Source of the DNA: Lachnospiraceae bacterium
Lineage (GTDB): Bacteria; Bacillota; Clostridia; Lachnospirales; Lachnospiraceae
Direction of reading: 5' to 3'
Length of the DNA stretch: 37,612 nt
Assembly (NCBI GenBank): GCA_014804785.1
Contig: JAAUZD010000024.1
Coordinates: 1 to 37,612, forward strand
In this document: positions 8,367 through 16,439 of the stretch, piece after piece
Position numbering within the stretch: the stretch's first letter is position 1
Layout: the number at the start of each line of letters is the position of its first letter
Translations under genes and position numbers: made by a program
Notes under the pieces: model-generated
What the model was told of the DNA's origin: nothing
Database searches by the model: none
Seen by the model: only the letters and a program-made list of their open reading frames with translations

Positions 8367-8921
8367 CTAAATGTGTGCAATATCATATTCTCTTATCTCA
8401 TGTCCCAGCAACTGCATAATTTCCAGTTCATCCTGCGCATCTAAGACCGCATTATGTGTTTCACTGTATCGTCTGTTTTTTCTGAGCATTTTCAGCACAT
8501 CTTCAACACTATATCCGCGCTTCAATCTTCCCGTCTTAAAACAATCCGCAGAAGCCGGTATCGCCGAATTGTATTGGCGGTATGCCGCCAGTCGCATAAT
8601 ATCATACCATTCAAACTCCGAATATTCTGGCAAATGATTCTTATCAAAAGATGCATTATATGCAAAAAGTTTCTTCACACCATAAGTATTCAGCCACTCT
8701 TTCATCTCTTTAAGAGCCTGCTTTCTGTTGGTGACCCGAACTGCTTCCTCATCAAGATGTAATTCATCAGAATACATTCCTCCCACTCTATATTCTGGGT
8801 CGATGATATAATAGATTGAATCTACTTTTTTCTTAGTCTCTGAATCAGCGACTACTGCGCCTATTGACATTACCTCATCATTCCAGTTGGTCTCCGTATC
8901 AATTACTGCAAATCTGTCCAT
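8367..8921 (-). CDS. DEDDh 3'-5' exonuclease (DnaQ/RNase T-like)
   Basis: 184 residues. All four acidic residues and the His of the DEDDh class are visible: Asp8 and Glu10 in FAVIDTETNW, Asp93 in FAYNASFDKNHL, His156 and Asp161 in ETHNAVLDA. It lacks any other domain, so it is a stand-alone 3'-5' exonuclease of the Pol III epsilon superfamily acting on DNA or RNA. The start is supported by AAGGAAATACT before the ATG. It is a single-gene unit with its own terminator. Its substrate cannot be told from sequence. Confidence 0.85.
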   Translation of the reverse strand: MDRFAVIDTETNWNDEVMSIGAVVADSETKKKVDSIYYIIDPEYRVGGMYSDELHLDEEAVRVTNRKQALKEMKEWLNTYGVKKLFAYNASFDKNHLPEYSEFEWYDIMRLAAYRQYNSAIPASADCFKTGRLKRGYSVEDVLKMLRKNRRYSETHNAVLDAQDELEIMQLLGHEIREYDIAHI

Positions 8922-8986
8922 AGTATTTCCTTCTATCCTTAGGTATTTTCATTCATGTTACAGTCCAGATTCTATCATGTTCCGTC

Positions 8987-9023
8987 ACCTAATTTATCGA
9001 CAGATTTTAACCAGAAATTAGGT
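8987..9023. repeat. Inverted repeat upstream of the exonuclease gene
   Basis: ACCTAATTT (8987-8995) and AAATTAGGT (9015-9023) are perfect 9-bp arms 19 bp apart, in the 174-bp gap between the DUF4179 stop and the exonuclease start. Arm spacing of about two helical turns would suit a dimeric regulator; a transcript hairpin is also possible. No T-run follows. Confidence 0.45.
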
Positions 9024-9095
9024 TCAAATATGGTTCTTCTCCTGTTGGTTCCCTTTTATCCTTTGTTACTTATAAATCTGATTAACTCTCCTTGC

Positions 9096-10280
9096 TTACT
9101 CTACGCGGATTTCCGTCGCAATGACAGCTTTATCTGCAACACTGCTGTTCATTCCTTCGTCCTCCATCCGAGCCCAGTCATCAAGATTGTCAAAAATAAA
9201 AATATGCAATGTACTGATTTCTTTTCCCTGAACAGCAAATCCTGCCCAGCCCGCCATTTCTATATCCGAATAAAGCATTTCTCCATCCTGATTAAACACG
9301 ATTGTCTGACAGGGTTCGTAAGACCACCCCAGAATCTCAAACATTTCTTCATCCGTCAGGTCAGGATTTTCTGAAAGCAGTTTTTCTCTTCTGTCCTCGG
9401 TCAGTTCCCGCTGTTTTCCTGGTGTTGTTGCATGGACAACCACCTGATACGGGGATACCACCACATCATGGAGCGTAATATTCCCTTTCGTCTCGCCTAC
9501 TTCAATGGTCTTCACGTCCGCCCCGTTCACTTCAAACGGAAGGACAATATTCCAACTGCCATCTGTCCAATGGGACGCGGTTATATCTTCACTGTCAAGC
9601 ATCCTGTCATCATCATAACCAAGACCGGTGACATTTAAGCTAAGTTCACCGTTGCCCTCATATTTTTCCGTAAGATTTATTTTCATCATGCCCACGAATG
9701 TGTGATCATCAATCACTTCTCCCTCGAAGTTATTTTCCAACCACTCAGATGAATTTCCATCCACGCTCCATGTCCCATTGATATAAAATCCTGCAGCTGT
9801 CTGACTGTCCGCCACATGCATACCTGTATAATGTTCCGGGATGTGCGTAAACTCTGCATCATCCTCTTTAATATTCACCGTAAGGAATACAGAATATCCA
9901 TCACAATAAACCTCTGACGCAGTCAGCGTAATCCCCTTATCAGATGTTGAATATTCCTGGGTATCTAAATTTCCCTCCGAATCCTCATTTGTCAGGACAT
10001 CCCCCTTATCCGCATAATCACCGGAATATGTGATGTCATCCTCAATCTTCTCGAAAATCCTTCCAATAAGGGGAATCTTTGCCGCAAGTACCGGGTTGAA
10101 ATATCCCAGTCCGCCAATTCCTATAATAGCAGCTGCGACTGCCGCCGCAACGCTTTTTCCTATTTTATTTAATTTCTTCATTTTACCCTTCCTCGCCTTT
10201 CTACGAACTCTGATCTCATTGTCATCAATTTCCGGAGCAAGGGCTTGCTTTAAGATCTGATCCAATTTTTCATCTGTCAT
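9096..10280 (-). CDS. DUF4179-containing membrane anti-sigma factor
   Basis: 394 residues. A short cytoplasmic N-terminus with basic residues (RVRRKARKGKMKKLNK) precedes one membrane helix at about 41-60 (VAAAVAAAIIGIGGLGYF) and a large outside domain. This is the DUF4179 architecture, which is regularly encoded directly after a sigma-70-family gene. Its start overlaps the sigma gene by 11 bp, implying translational coupling. By analogy with RsiV/RsiX-type systems the N-terminus would hold the sigma factor at the membrane until the outside domain senses stress; the signal is unknown. Confidence 0.8.
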   Translation of the reverse strand: MTDEKLDQILKQALAPEIDDNEIRVRRKARKGKMKKLNKIGKSVAAAVAAAIIGIGGLGYFNPVLAAKIPLIGRIFEKIEDDITYSGDYADKGDVLTNEDSEGNLDTQEYSTSDKGITLTASEVYCDGYSVFLTVNIKEDDAEFTHIPEHYTGMHVADSQTAAGFYINGTWSVDGNSSEWLENNFEGEVIDDHTFVGMMKINLTEKYEGNGELSLNVTGLGYDDDRMLDSEDITASHWTDGSWNIVLPFEVNGADVKTIEVGETKGNITLHDVVVSPYQVVVHATTPGKQRELTEDRREKLLSENPDLTDEEMFEILGWSYEPCQTIVFNQDGEMLYSDIEMAGWAGFAVQGKEISTLHIFIFDNLDDWARMEDEGMNSSVADKAVIATEIRVE

Positions 10281-10809
10281 ATCCTATCGCCTCCAATTCT
10301 TCCTTCAACAATTTCTTTGCCTTTCGCATTCGGCTCTTGACCGTTCCATCCGGCAGTCCCAAGATATTAGATATCTCACTTATCTGCATATTTGCCGAAT
10401 AATACAGATAAATCGGTACCCTGTATTTTTCCGGCAATGATGCAACCAATCTTTGAACCATGTCCACCTCATTTTGCCGTAGAACAATCTGCTCCGGTGA
10501 GGTTTCATGCTCATAATCTGAAATCTCTCTTCCCTCATCAGACATCTCGTCCATACTGTCAATTGGAACCAGCCTCTGCCTAATCGCATATTTCTTTCTT
10601 TTGTTCTTCCAAAGAAAAATCGAAGTGGATAAAGCATAGCTCTTTGTGTTCTGCGTGAAATCCAGCTTATTCATTTTCTCCAGCAGCTTAAGCATTGTGT
10701 CCTGATACAGTTCGTCTCCGGTTTCCGCATCCCCCGCTGTCATCCGGCAAAACCGCAGAATATCCTTCCCAAACCTCAGGACAAACAGCTCAAATTCATT
10801 ATTATTCAT
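10270..10809 (-). CDS. Sigma-70 family (ECF-type) RNA polymerase sigma factor
   Basis: 179 residues from the ATG at 10807-10809, chosen over the longer frame because AGAGG sits 9 bases upstream and because the conserved part begins at MNNNEFELF. Region 2 is visible in DELYQDTMLKLLEKM, and region 4 ends in a helix-turn-helix with SEISNILGLPDGTVKSRMRKA. Regions 1 and 3 are absent, as in ECF sigma factors. It is paired with the overlapping DUF4179 anti-sigma gene. Target promoters are unknown. Confidence 0.9.
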   Translation of the reverse strand: MNNNEFELFVLRFGKDILRFCRMTAGDAETGDELYQDTMLKLLEKMNKLDFTQNTKSYALSTSIFLWKNKRKKYAIRQRLVPIDSMDEMSDEGREISDYEHETSPEQIVLRQNEVDMVQRLVASLPEKYRVPIYLYYSANMQISEISNILGLPDGTVKSRMRKAKKLLKEELEAIGYDR

Positions 10810-10883
10810 AGCAGTTATCCTCTTTCTTCCTTCAAGTCGACTTGCAGGGATTTGCCCTTGCACTTATATATTGTCATGACTCA

Positions 10884-10895
10884 GAAAAAAGTTTT
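10884..10895 (-). promoter_or_regulatory. Possible ECF-type -35 element (autoregulation)
   Basis: Minus strand GAAAACTTTTTTC (beginning at 10896 and read leftward) resembles the AAC-T-run -35 elements of many ECF promoters and lies about 75-85 bp upstream of the sigma factor start. No convincing matching -10 is visible, so this is weak. Confidence 0.2.
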
Positions 10896-10907
10896 CACAA
10901 ATCCATA

Positions 10908-11178
10908 TCAATATTCAGATTCATCTAGAATCTCAATTATCTGAAATTCTGAATTTTCTTCATTATCTTCAAACAACGAATGCCACGCTTCACGAGGCAT
11001 CCTTATGTTAAATAAAAATGGTGCAGAAAATCGCTCAATTGCTATTTTTGCACCATCATCAACATTATTTAATTACTCTAAAGTAATTCTTAAAACAAAA
11101 TGGGAACACGTGAACTTCATCCACAAACACATAGTTCTGCTTTTCGTCTTCATACCACAACCACTTTCGAAACTTTAA
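10908..11178 (-). pseudogene. Decayed gene fragment, possibly of an AAA+ ATPase
   Basis: Read on the minus strand, one frame gives about 90 codons interrupted by a single TAA near 11064. The upstream half contains KWLWYEDEKQNYVFVDEVHV, whose hydrophobic strand plus DE resembles the Walker B of the ATPase at 6449 (YRYVFIDEV). The downstream half contains APFLFNIRMPREAWHSLFED and ends in EILDESEY and a stop at 10908-10910. There is no start codon with a ribosome-binding site and no Walker A upstream. I read it as a degraded remnant; the ATPase identity rests on a short motif only. The rest of the gap (10810-10907, 11179-11282) holds nothing else clear. Confidence 0.4.
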
Positions 11179-11282
11179 TTATTTTACTTTTTTGAAATCA
11201 TCACTATTATATTATCTCGGCTGTGTTTTATACAATGCTCAACTTTTCAAATTTACAGATATTACAATCAAAAGCTGAAATA

Positions 11283-12029
11283 TCACTTGGCATTACAGTC
11301 CAACAGGTTTTTGTCCTTCCACGGTCTGGCTTTTTCAAGCCATCCGCGCTCTGACCAATAGTTAGTGTCCAAATCCTCAGGATATTTTTTATACACAGAT
11401 TTCCGAATCATACGGCAGAAGCAGAACTTTATTTTTACGATAATGCCTGACCTTGCAGGTTTTGTATAATCAATACAGGAATATTTCTCAGATAATTTTT
11501 CTATCTTTTCTGTCAGTTTTCTTCTTCGTTTTTCTGGTATTCTATCCCAAAAGATATCTCCCATCAGTGCGTCTTGAAAAATACCGATTTTCGTAATTCC
11601 CCACCATGAAAGGCTGTGTTTGATATCCTTTGCTGTAGATTTTGCTCCTGCGCCGAGACATTGCGTAATGATAACGGCCCGCTTTGCGAACATTTCGGGC
11701 GCAGGGCGATGCGGCATAAAACGATATGCAAAATGATCAAGTAAAGCCTTCATTGCTCCTGTAGCGTGCATCACATAGGAGGGAGAAGTCATTACAATCA
11801 AATCCGCTTCTAACAAGGATTTCTCTATTTTTTGTATGTAGATCGCATCTTTGCAGGTATGTTCTCCCTTCAATATGCAATTCACACATCCTATGCAAAA
11901 GGCAGGGCAGTCTTTTGGCAGGTAATATTCCGTAATCGCGGCTTGTTCTTTAAATGGCTCCAAAAATATTTCTTTCAGCCGATAGGTAACGCCGCGTTTT
12001 TCTGTACCGTTAATCACTGTAATCTTCAT
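11283..12029 (-). CDS. Flavodoxin-fold NAD(P)H-dependent FMN reductase-type protein
   Basis: 248 residues. MKITVINGTEKRGVTYRL is the first strand and phosphate loop of the flavodoxin-like FMN reductase family, and LIVMTSPSYVMHATGAMKA is the second FMN-contact segment. A Cys-rich patch (Cys41, 45, 48, 51, 59, including CIGCVNC) is typical of the iron-sulfur flavoprotein/WrbA-like branch and may bind a cluster or be redox-active. The basic C-terminal tail beyond about 195 is longer than in minimal members. SD AGGAG lies 8 bases before the ATG. A short frame with its own SD ends 3 bases upstream (12033-12089). Electron donor and acceptor are unknown. Confidence 0.8.
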   Translation of the reverse strand: MKITVINGTEKRGVTYRLKEIFLEPFKEQAAITEYYLPKDCPAFCIGCVNCILKGEHTCKDAIYIQKIEKSLLEADLIVMTSPSYVMHATGAMKALLDHFAYRFMPHRPAPEMFAKRAVIITQCLGAGAKSTAKDIKHSLSWWGITKIGIFQDALMGDIFWDRIPEKRRRKLTEKIEKLSEKYSCIDYTKPARSGIIVKIKFCFCRMIRKSVYKKYPEDLDTNYWSERGWLEKARPWKDKNLLDCNAK

Positions 12030-12032
12030 GAG

Positions 12033-12089
12033 CTATACTCCTAAAATATCATGCAACATTTGTGTATGGAACATTTTTCGCTCGACCAT
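12033..12089 (-). CDS. Possible 18-residue leader peptide upstream of the flavodoxin gene
   Basis: A GGGAGGAG directly precedes two ATGs; the second (12087-12089) has the better 5-base spacing. The frame reads MVERKMFHTQMLHDILGV and stops 3 bases before the flavodoxin ATG, with the flavodoxin SD inside its last codons. That arrangement fits translational coupling. The peptide has no similarity I know and could be a chance frame or the stub of a lost gene. Confidence 0.3.
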   Translation of the reverse strand: MVERKMFHTQMLHDILGV

Positions 12090-12143
12090 CATCTCCTCCC
12101 AACCTAGCCTACTATATAATCAGCTTTTCATCAAGGCATTTTT

Positions 12144-12575
12144 TTATCTCAGCAGTGCCATGCTTCCGGTTAATCTGTTGACCTTCTTTTTTACACCGCA
12201 GATGGCAATTCCTAAATAATTCAATTCCGCTTCCGAAACATTCTTCATCTTTTCAATAAACTCATCATAAGTCTTACATCCCTGCGCCAAATCAGAGAAA
12301 TCAACCACCGTCAAATCCGAAAACTCCGGTTCATACAGCTTTTCACGGATAGCCTTTATCACCTGCGCATTGCCTTTTAAAATAGGCACCGGGAACTCTA
12401 TAATTCCCAAATGCCCGTTACCCGTCTTGTCATACACGTCCGCTCCCACAACCTCATGTCTCTGCTTTCCAAGCGTGATACCCATGATAGCCGCTGTGTT
12501 TGCAATCATGCCAAGCGGCAGATTCTCATCAATTACCATGACACATTTTTCATTCATATAAGAATGTTCACTCAT
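12144..12575 (-). CDS. DUF2000 family protein
   Basis: 143 residues. CVMVIDENLPLGMIANTAAI near the N-terminus and the central HEVVGADVYDKTGNGHLGI segment mark the DUF2000 family, whose fold is related to peptidyl-tRNA hydrolase 2; biochemical function is not established. It overlaps the end of the EamA transporter gene by 8 bp, with SD GGGAAGA before the ATG, so the two are translationally coupled. DUF2000 genes are often found beside AraC regulators and transporters, as here. Confidence 0.85.
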   Translation of the reverse strand: MSEHSYMNEKCVMVIDENLPLGMIANTAAIMGITLGKQRHEVVGADVYDKTGNGHLGIIEFPVPILKGNAQVIKAIREKLYEPEFSDLTVVDFSDLAQGCKTYDEFIEKMKNVSEAELNYLGIAICGVKKKVNRLTGSMALLR

Positions 12576-13479
12576 TCTTCCCTCTCCCCTTTCCGTTATA
12601 TTCTGAGAGGAAAAGTCCTGCTACCGCCAGAACTGTCCCCACTGCCGATTCCCATGTTACCGGCTCCTTCAATACCAGTACAGATGTCACAACTGTAATG
12701 ACAGGAACCATATAGATATAAATGCTGGTCTTGACTGCCCCAAGTACCTTTACTGCAAGATTCCAGGTGACGAAACAGATTGCGGATGCCCCCAATCCCA
12801 GATACAGAATGTTAAGCAGATGCCTTATATCTGCAAACCGTTCCACTCCTATTTCAAAATCAAAAAGGAATAATGCCGGAATCATGAAGAGAATACCGTA
12901 AAAAAACGTCCTTCGTGTGGTAAGAATGACCGGATAGCCAAAGCTGCTGATCTTTCTCGTCAATATGGAATAGCACGCCCATACAAATGCCGCAAGGACT
13001 GCAAGTATATCGCCCATCGGGTTCAGTTCCAGTTTAGACCCATTAAAACTAATCAGTGCAACCCCCGCCATTGCCACCACAAAACCAATGAAAAAATTTG
13101 CCCGCAGTTTCCCTTCTGACTTCAGAAATAAGCGCGATAGTATCGCCGTAAAAAACGGTGCAACCGATATGATGACTCCCACATTGGAAGCCATTGTATA
13201 TGTAAGGGCGATATTCTCTAACAGGTAGTACAGACATATCCCGCACAGCCCCGCCAATACGAAAGCCGCCTCCTGTCTGCGGCTCACAGCTTTAGGCCGA
13301 TGGGGACAGACAATAAGCAGCGCCGCAAATCCCATAATAAAACGGAAAAACAGAATCTCCACGGGTCTGAAATCTACAAGCAGGACTTTGGTAGATATGA
13401 ACGTTGTCCCCCATATAATAATCGTAAACAACGCTGCCAGATGTCCAGTTAATCTTTTACTCTCCACGCTGTCCACCAT
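12568..13479 (-). CDS. EamA-type (DMT superfamily) membrane transporter
   Basis: 303 residues from the ATG at 13477-13479; the longer frame starting at 13518 runs deep into the AraC gene without a ribosome-binding site. Ten hydrophobic segments form two EamA repeats, the first opening with FTIIIWGTTFISTKVLLVDF and the second with ILAVLAAFVWACYSILTR. Members export amino acids, nucleotides or metabolites; the substrate cannot be predicted. The ATG is very close to AAAGGG, so a GTG a few codons downstream remains possible. It overlaps the 3' end of the AraC gene by 23 bp and the DUF2000 start by 8 bp. Confidence 0.85.
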   Translation of the reverse strand: MVDSVESKRLTGHLAALFTIIIWGTTFISTKVLLVDFRPVEILFFRFIMGFAALLIVCPHRPKAVSRRQEAAFVLAGLCGICLYYLLENIALTYTMASNVGVIISVAPFFTAILSRLFLKSEGKLRANFFIGFVVAMAGVALISFNGSKLELNPMGDILAVLAAFVWACYSILTRKISSFGYPVILTTRRTFFYGILFMIPALFLFDFEIGVERFADIRHLLNILYLGLGASAICFVTWNLAVKVLGAVKTSIYIYMVPVITVVTSVLVLKEPVTWESAVGTVLAVAGLFLSEYNGKGRGKNE

Positions 13480-14292
13480 CCCTTTCAGCAAATATTTCAC
13501 GATAAATGCCCGGTGCAAGCCCTATGAACTGATTGAAATAATTTGTAAAATGGCTCTGGTCAGAAAATCCTGTCCTTATAGCGGCTTCCACAGGCGGCAT
13601 TCCCTCTGACAACAGCTTTTTTGCTTCATTAATACGAATTGCCTCAAGGTAACGGTATGGCGTGACACCCTTTGACTTCGTAAAGGCTCGAAGCAGTGTG
13701 GACTTGCCAAGCCCCACATGGCGGCATATCTGCTCCAGATAAATTCTCTCTGAAAAGTGCTGTTCCATAATTCGCAAGCCTTCTCAATCTCCTTCCTGCA
13801 CTCAGGAATGCAGCTTTCAAAGGGCTGTCCATAGTTCTGTATAAGCAGCGAAATCAAGAACAACAGGGTTTCCTCTTTTCCAAAATCGCCAGTCCCTTTC
13901 ATGACCATCTCATGCAGCAAGCGCAGATAACAGGCAGCTTCCTCATCATATATGACATTCTTTGAAAACCCCGGAAGTTCCCGTTTTCCAGTCACTTCCT
14001 CTACCAGTTCAAGCATGGTCTCCTTTGAAATATTGAATCCCCGGTAATTAAATGTCCCATCATCACTCTGTACACAGGCATGGTTATCACCTGGATTAAA
14101 AAGTATAATACTGCCTTTCTTTATCGTATACTCCCTATTCCTGCTGGAAAGTTCGCGTGTGCCTTCTTCCACAAAGCCTATGACATAATATTCGTGAAAG
14201 TGGTTCGGAAAGGGCTGCCGGGTTCCCTCAAAGCGGTATGCTTCAAGCCTTAGTTCCTCATCATATACCACTGTTCTCGTCTCTTTTTTCAT
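13457..14292 (-). pseudogene. AraC-family regulator split by a frameshift
   Basis: The first frame (14292 to about 13771) gives the AraC cupin: HFHEYYVIGFVEEG, then SIILFNPGDNHACV and a helical linker ending EIEKACE. It then runs into non-homologous sequence to a stop at 13576. The missing part continues in another frame as IMEQHFSERIYLEQICRHVG to a stop at 13457, with both AraC helix-turn-helix motifs intact (LGKSTLLRAFTKSKGVTPYRY; AAIRTGFSDQSHFTNYFNQF). The break falls between about 13766 and 13777. Repaired, the protein would be about 278 residues, normal for the family. Start supported by GGAGGG. Either a real inactivating mutation or a sequencing error. Its natural role would be control of the downstream transporter/DUF2000 pair. 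Confidence 0.85.
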
Positions 14293-14600
14293 GTAGATTC
14301 CCTCCTTGTCACAGACATTCTACCTCTTATTATGAACTGTGTCTTGTAAAATATCTTCATTTTCGGGCTTCAAATTGAGAAGAAAACAATGGAATGACTC
14401 TTGAAATGATGGTGACTGAAAAAGGGACTACCTTAGGGCGGCACTCATAAGACTAATATAAGCATGTCATATGACCTTGTGGGAATACTTCCCGCGTCTT
14501 TAATGAATGATCTACAAAGCGAAGAAACGGCATAGCCTACAAGCTGCGCCGTTTCTGGAAACATTTCTAAATTAGTATTGTCCTTTACTTTTCTTAAGAG
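14293..14600. other. Intergenic stretch between the AraC and WYL genes
   Basis: 308 bp with no supported gene. It contains the hairpin described at 14523-14556 and a short GGGAA-TAC-TTCCC stem near 14488-14500. Candidate -10 sequences for the AraC gene (CATAAT on the minus strand) lack a matching -35, so I do not call a promoter. Confidence 0.4.
14523..14556 (-). terminator. Hairpin downstream of the WYL regulator
   Basis: AGAAACGGC (14523-14531) pairs with GCCGTTTCT (14548-14556), with a second small AGC/GCT stem inside the loop. On the minus strand it follows the WYL stop by 44 bp. The T-tract is weak (TCGCTTTG), so it may be a factor-aided or partial terminator. Confidence 0.5.
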
Positions 14601-15533
14601 CTACTTTTCGTATATGACAGCAATATCATGTATTTTACGCTTCATGTTTTCGCGAATATGCGGTGGTTCCAAACATTCACATTTATTCCCAAAGCCGAGA
14701 AGAATATCATAGTGATAGTCGTTTTCTACGAAAGGAAAATCCACAATATAATACTCATCACCGTCTTTCAAAAAGTCTTCATAGGTACAATAATCAAGTA
14801 CCCTATCCATTATGGATTTATGAATGCGGATTTTGGTTTTTATTTGCATGGTTTCCAAAATATCCGAGAATTCTAAAATTGGTTTTTGAAATTTTCGTGA
14901 TGTAAAAGCCTCATCTAGTATTTTTAGATTTGACATACGGGATATTCTGAATAAACGGAAATCATTTCTTATATAGCAATATCCTTGCAAATACCAGTGA
15001 CCACCTTTTAATACAAGCTGATACGGCTCTACTGTTCGTACTCTTTTATTTCCATGGTGAGCCACATATTCAAACAAAATCAGGCGGTTTTCTTGTAATG
15101 CGGATTTGATTATTTCAAAATATGACTGTATGTTACTGTTTCCTATCCATTGACTCAAATCTATGTTTATTTGATTTACTTTTAATTCAATATCCTTTGC
15201 TCTTTCGGCGGGAATAAAACTCTTGACTTTTGCAAGTGCATGTACCACTTCATCCCCTCGTACCATGCTTGAAAGACTGGAAAGCCCCATTAAAAGTGCA
15301 GAAAGGTCATCAGTAGAGAAAAACTTTTTATCAATCTTGTACTCTTGCATAATTTCAAAACCGCCGCCCACTCCTGACGTTGATCGAACCGGAATACCCG
15401 CCATATTGATAGCGTCTATGTCGCGGTAAATTGTACGGGGTGAGACTTCAAACATATCTGCTAATTCTTGTGCACCTATCCGCTTTTTGTCAAGGAGTAT
15501 CATAATAATGCTGACAAGTCTATCTATTTTCAT
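14601..15533 (-). CDS. YafY-type transcriptional regulator (HTH plus WYL domain)
   Basis: 310 residues from the ATG at 15531-15533, preceded by AAAGGCGAATATCAA; the upstream TTG at 15551 has no ribosome-binding site. The N-terminus is a DeoR/HTH_11 winged helix (IGAQELADMFEVSPRTIYRD). The WYL domain is visible around RTVEPYQLVLKGGHWYLQGY, followed by a C-terminal WCX-like region. WYL regulators sense small ligands or nucleic acid. The gene has a perfect consensus promoter and diverges from the isochorismatase-type hydrolase, the likely target. Confidence 0.88.
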   Translation of the reverse strand: MKIDRLVSIIMILLDKKRIGAQELADMFEVSPRTIYRDIDAINMAGIPVRSTSGVGGGFEIMQEYKIDKKFFSTDDLSALLMGLSSLSSMVRGDEVVHALAKVKSFIPAERAKDIELKVNQINIDLSQWIGNSNIQSYFEIIKSALQENRLILFEYVAHHGNKRVRTVEPYQLVLKGGHWYLQGYCYIRNDFRLFRISRMSNLKILDEAFTSRKFQKPILEFSDILETMQIKTKIRIHKSIMDRVLDYCTYEDFLKDGDEYYIVDFPFVENDYHYDILLGFGNKCECLEPPHIRENMKRKIHDIAVIYEK

Positions 15534-15565
15534 TTGATATTCGCCTTTCAAAATTTCTTTTTCAA

Positions 15566-15594
15566 ATTATATATTGTTGCCATATTGCTGTCAA
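15566..15594 (-). promoter_or_regulatory. Consensus sigma-A promoter of the WYL regulator gene
   Basis: Minus strand TTGACA (15589-15594), 17 bp, TATAAT (15566-15571): a perfect match to consensus. The plus strand of the same region carries TATAAT at 15614-15619 as a candidate -10 for the divergent hydrolase, with only a poor -35. The near-repeat ATTGTTGCCAT/ATTGCTG within the spacer could be a regulator site. Confidence 0.75.
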
Positions 15595-15657
15595 TAATTA
15601 TGGGTTATAATAAATGAAGTTACAACAAATCAATCTAGCCTGTTAGGAGGAAACAGT

Positions 15658-16149
15658 ATGCAGAAAAAAGCCTTAGTAGTGATAGATATTCAAAAAGACA
15701 TAACAAAGAATTACAAAGATATTATTGGTAATATCAATAAAGCAATTGATTGGGCTGTTAATAACGATATTCATGTTATTTATATCAGACATGAAAATTT
15801 ATCGGCTGGAACAAGAACATTTAAGCCCAATACACCAGGAGCCGAATTTGCTTCCGATTTGAAAATGGTGTCAAAAAACATTTTTACAAAATACAAGGGA
15901 AACGCATTAACCAGTGAAAAATTTACAGAATTTATTCGGTATAATGAAATATGTGATTTTTACATAACAGGAGCGGACGCAGTTGCTTGTCTTAAATCTA
16001 CCTGTTACAACCTATGTAAAGCAAATTATGGAGTTAATGTATTATCAGATTGCATAACCAGTTATGATAAAAAGAAAATTGATGAAATGCTACGCTATTA
16101 TGAAAGTAAAGGAAGCAAGATTATTAGTCTAAATGATTTGTTACCATAA
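15658..16149 (+). CDS. Isochorismatase-family cysteine hydrolase
   Basis: 163 residues. The catalytic triad of the family is visible: Asp10 in LVVIDIQKD, Lys78 in FTKYKGNA, and Cys111 in GADAVACLKSTC. The cis-peptide segment before Cys (normally a G-V-x-T-D type motif) reads TGADAVA, acceptable for the nicotinamidase/isochorismatase superfamily. Length is near the lower end for the family. AGGAGG lies 6 bases before the ATG. Members hydrolyse amides or vinyl ethers such as nicotinamide, ureidoacrylate or isochorismate; I cannot assign one. Single-gene unit divergent from the WYL regulator, ending at the terminator at 16207-16256. Confidence 0.87.
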   Translation: MQKKALVVIDIQKDITKNYKDIIGNINKAIDWAVNNDIHVIYIRHENLSAGTRTFKPNTPGAEFASDLKMVSKNIFTKYKGNALTSEKFTEFIRYNEICDFYITGADAVACLKSTCYNLCKANYGVNVLSDCITSYDKKKIDEMLRYYESKGSKIISLNDLLP

Positions 16150-16206
16150 GATTTTTCTCTTTAATTTTCTGATAATGAAAAAATCTGTTCTGTAACGGAA
16201 AAGAAA

Positions 16207-16256
16207 AAGCCGTCGCAGAGCAGATATATTTCCCTGCGTAAGCTTTTTGGCGGCTT
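16207..16256 (+). terminator. Two-tier hairpin terminator after the cysteine hydrolase
   Basis: Outer arms AAGCCG (16207-16212) and CGGCTT (16251-16256) enclose inner arms CGCAG (16214-16218) and CTGCG (16234-16238); CTTTTGC follows. The remaining bases up to 16439 hold no gene or clear site. Confidence 0.6.
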
Positions 16257-16439
16257 CTTTTGCAAACCAAAGCTGCCATTTCTCTTTGTAATGGCGGTAT
16301 CTATGCTGGAATATAACATAGTTTTTTGTATATTAACATTCCATTACCATAAGCTGCCTTATTAATAATAATATAACATCTTTGCCGCGCTCTCCCCATT
16401 TTCAGCCGGTATATGTTCAATGGCAGAATAAAATTTTAT

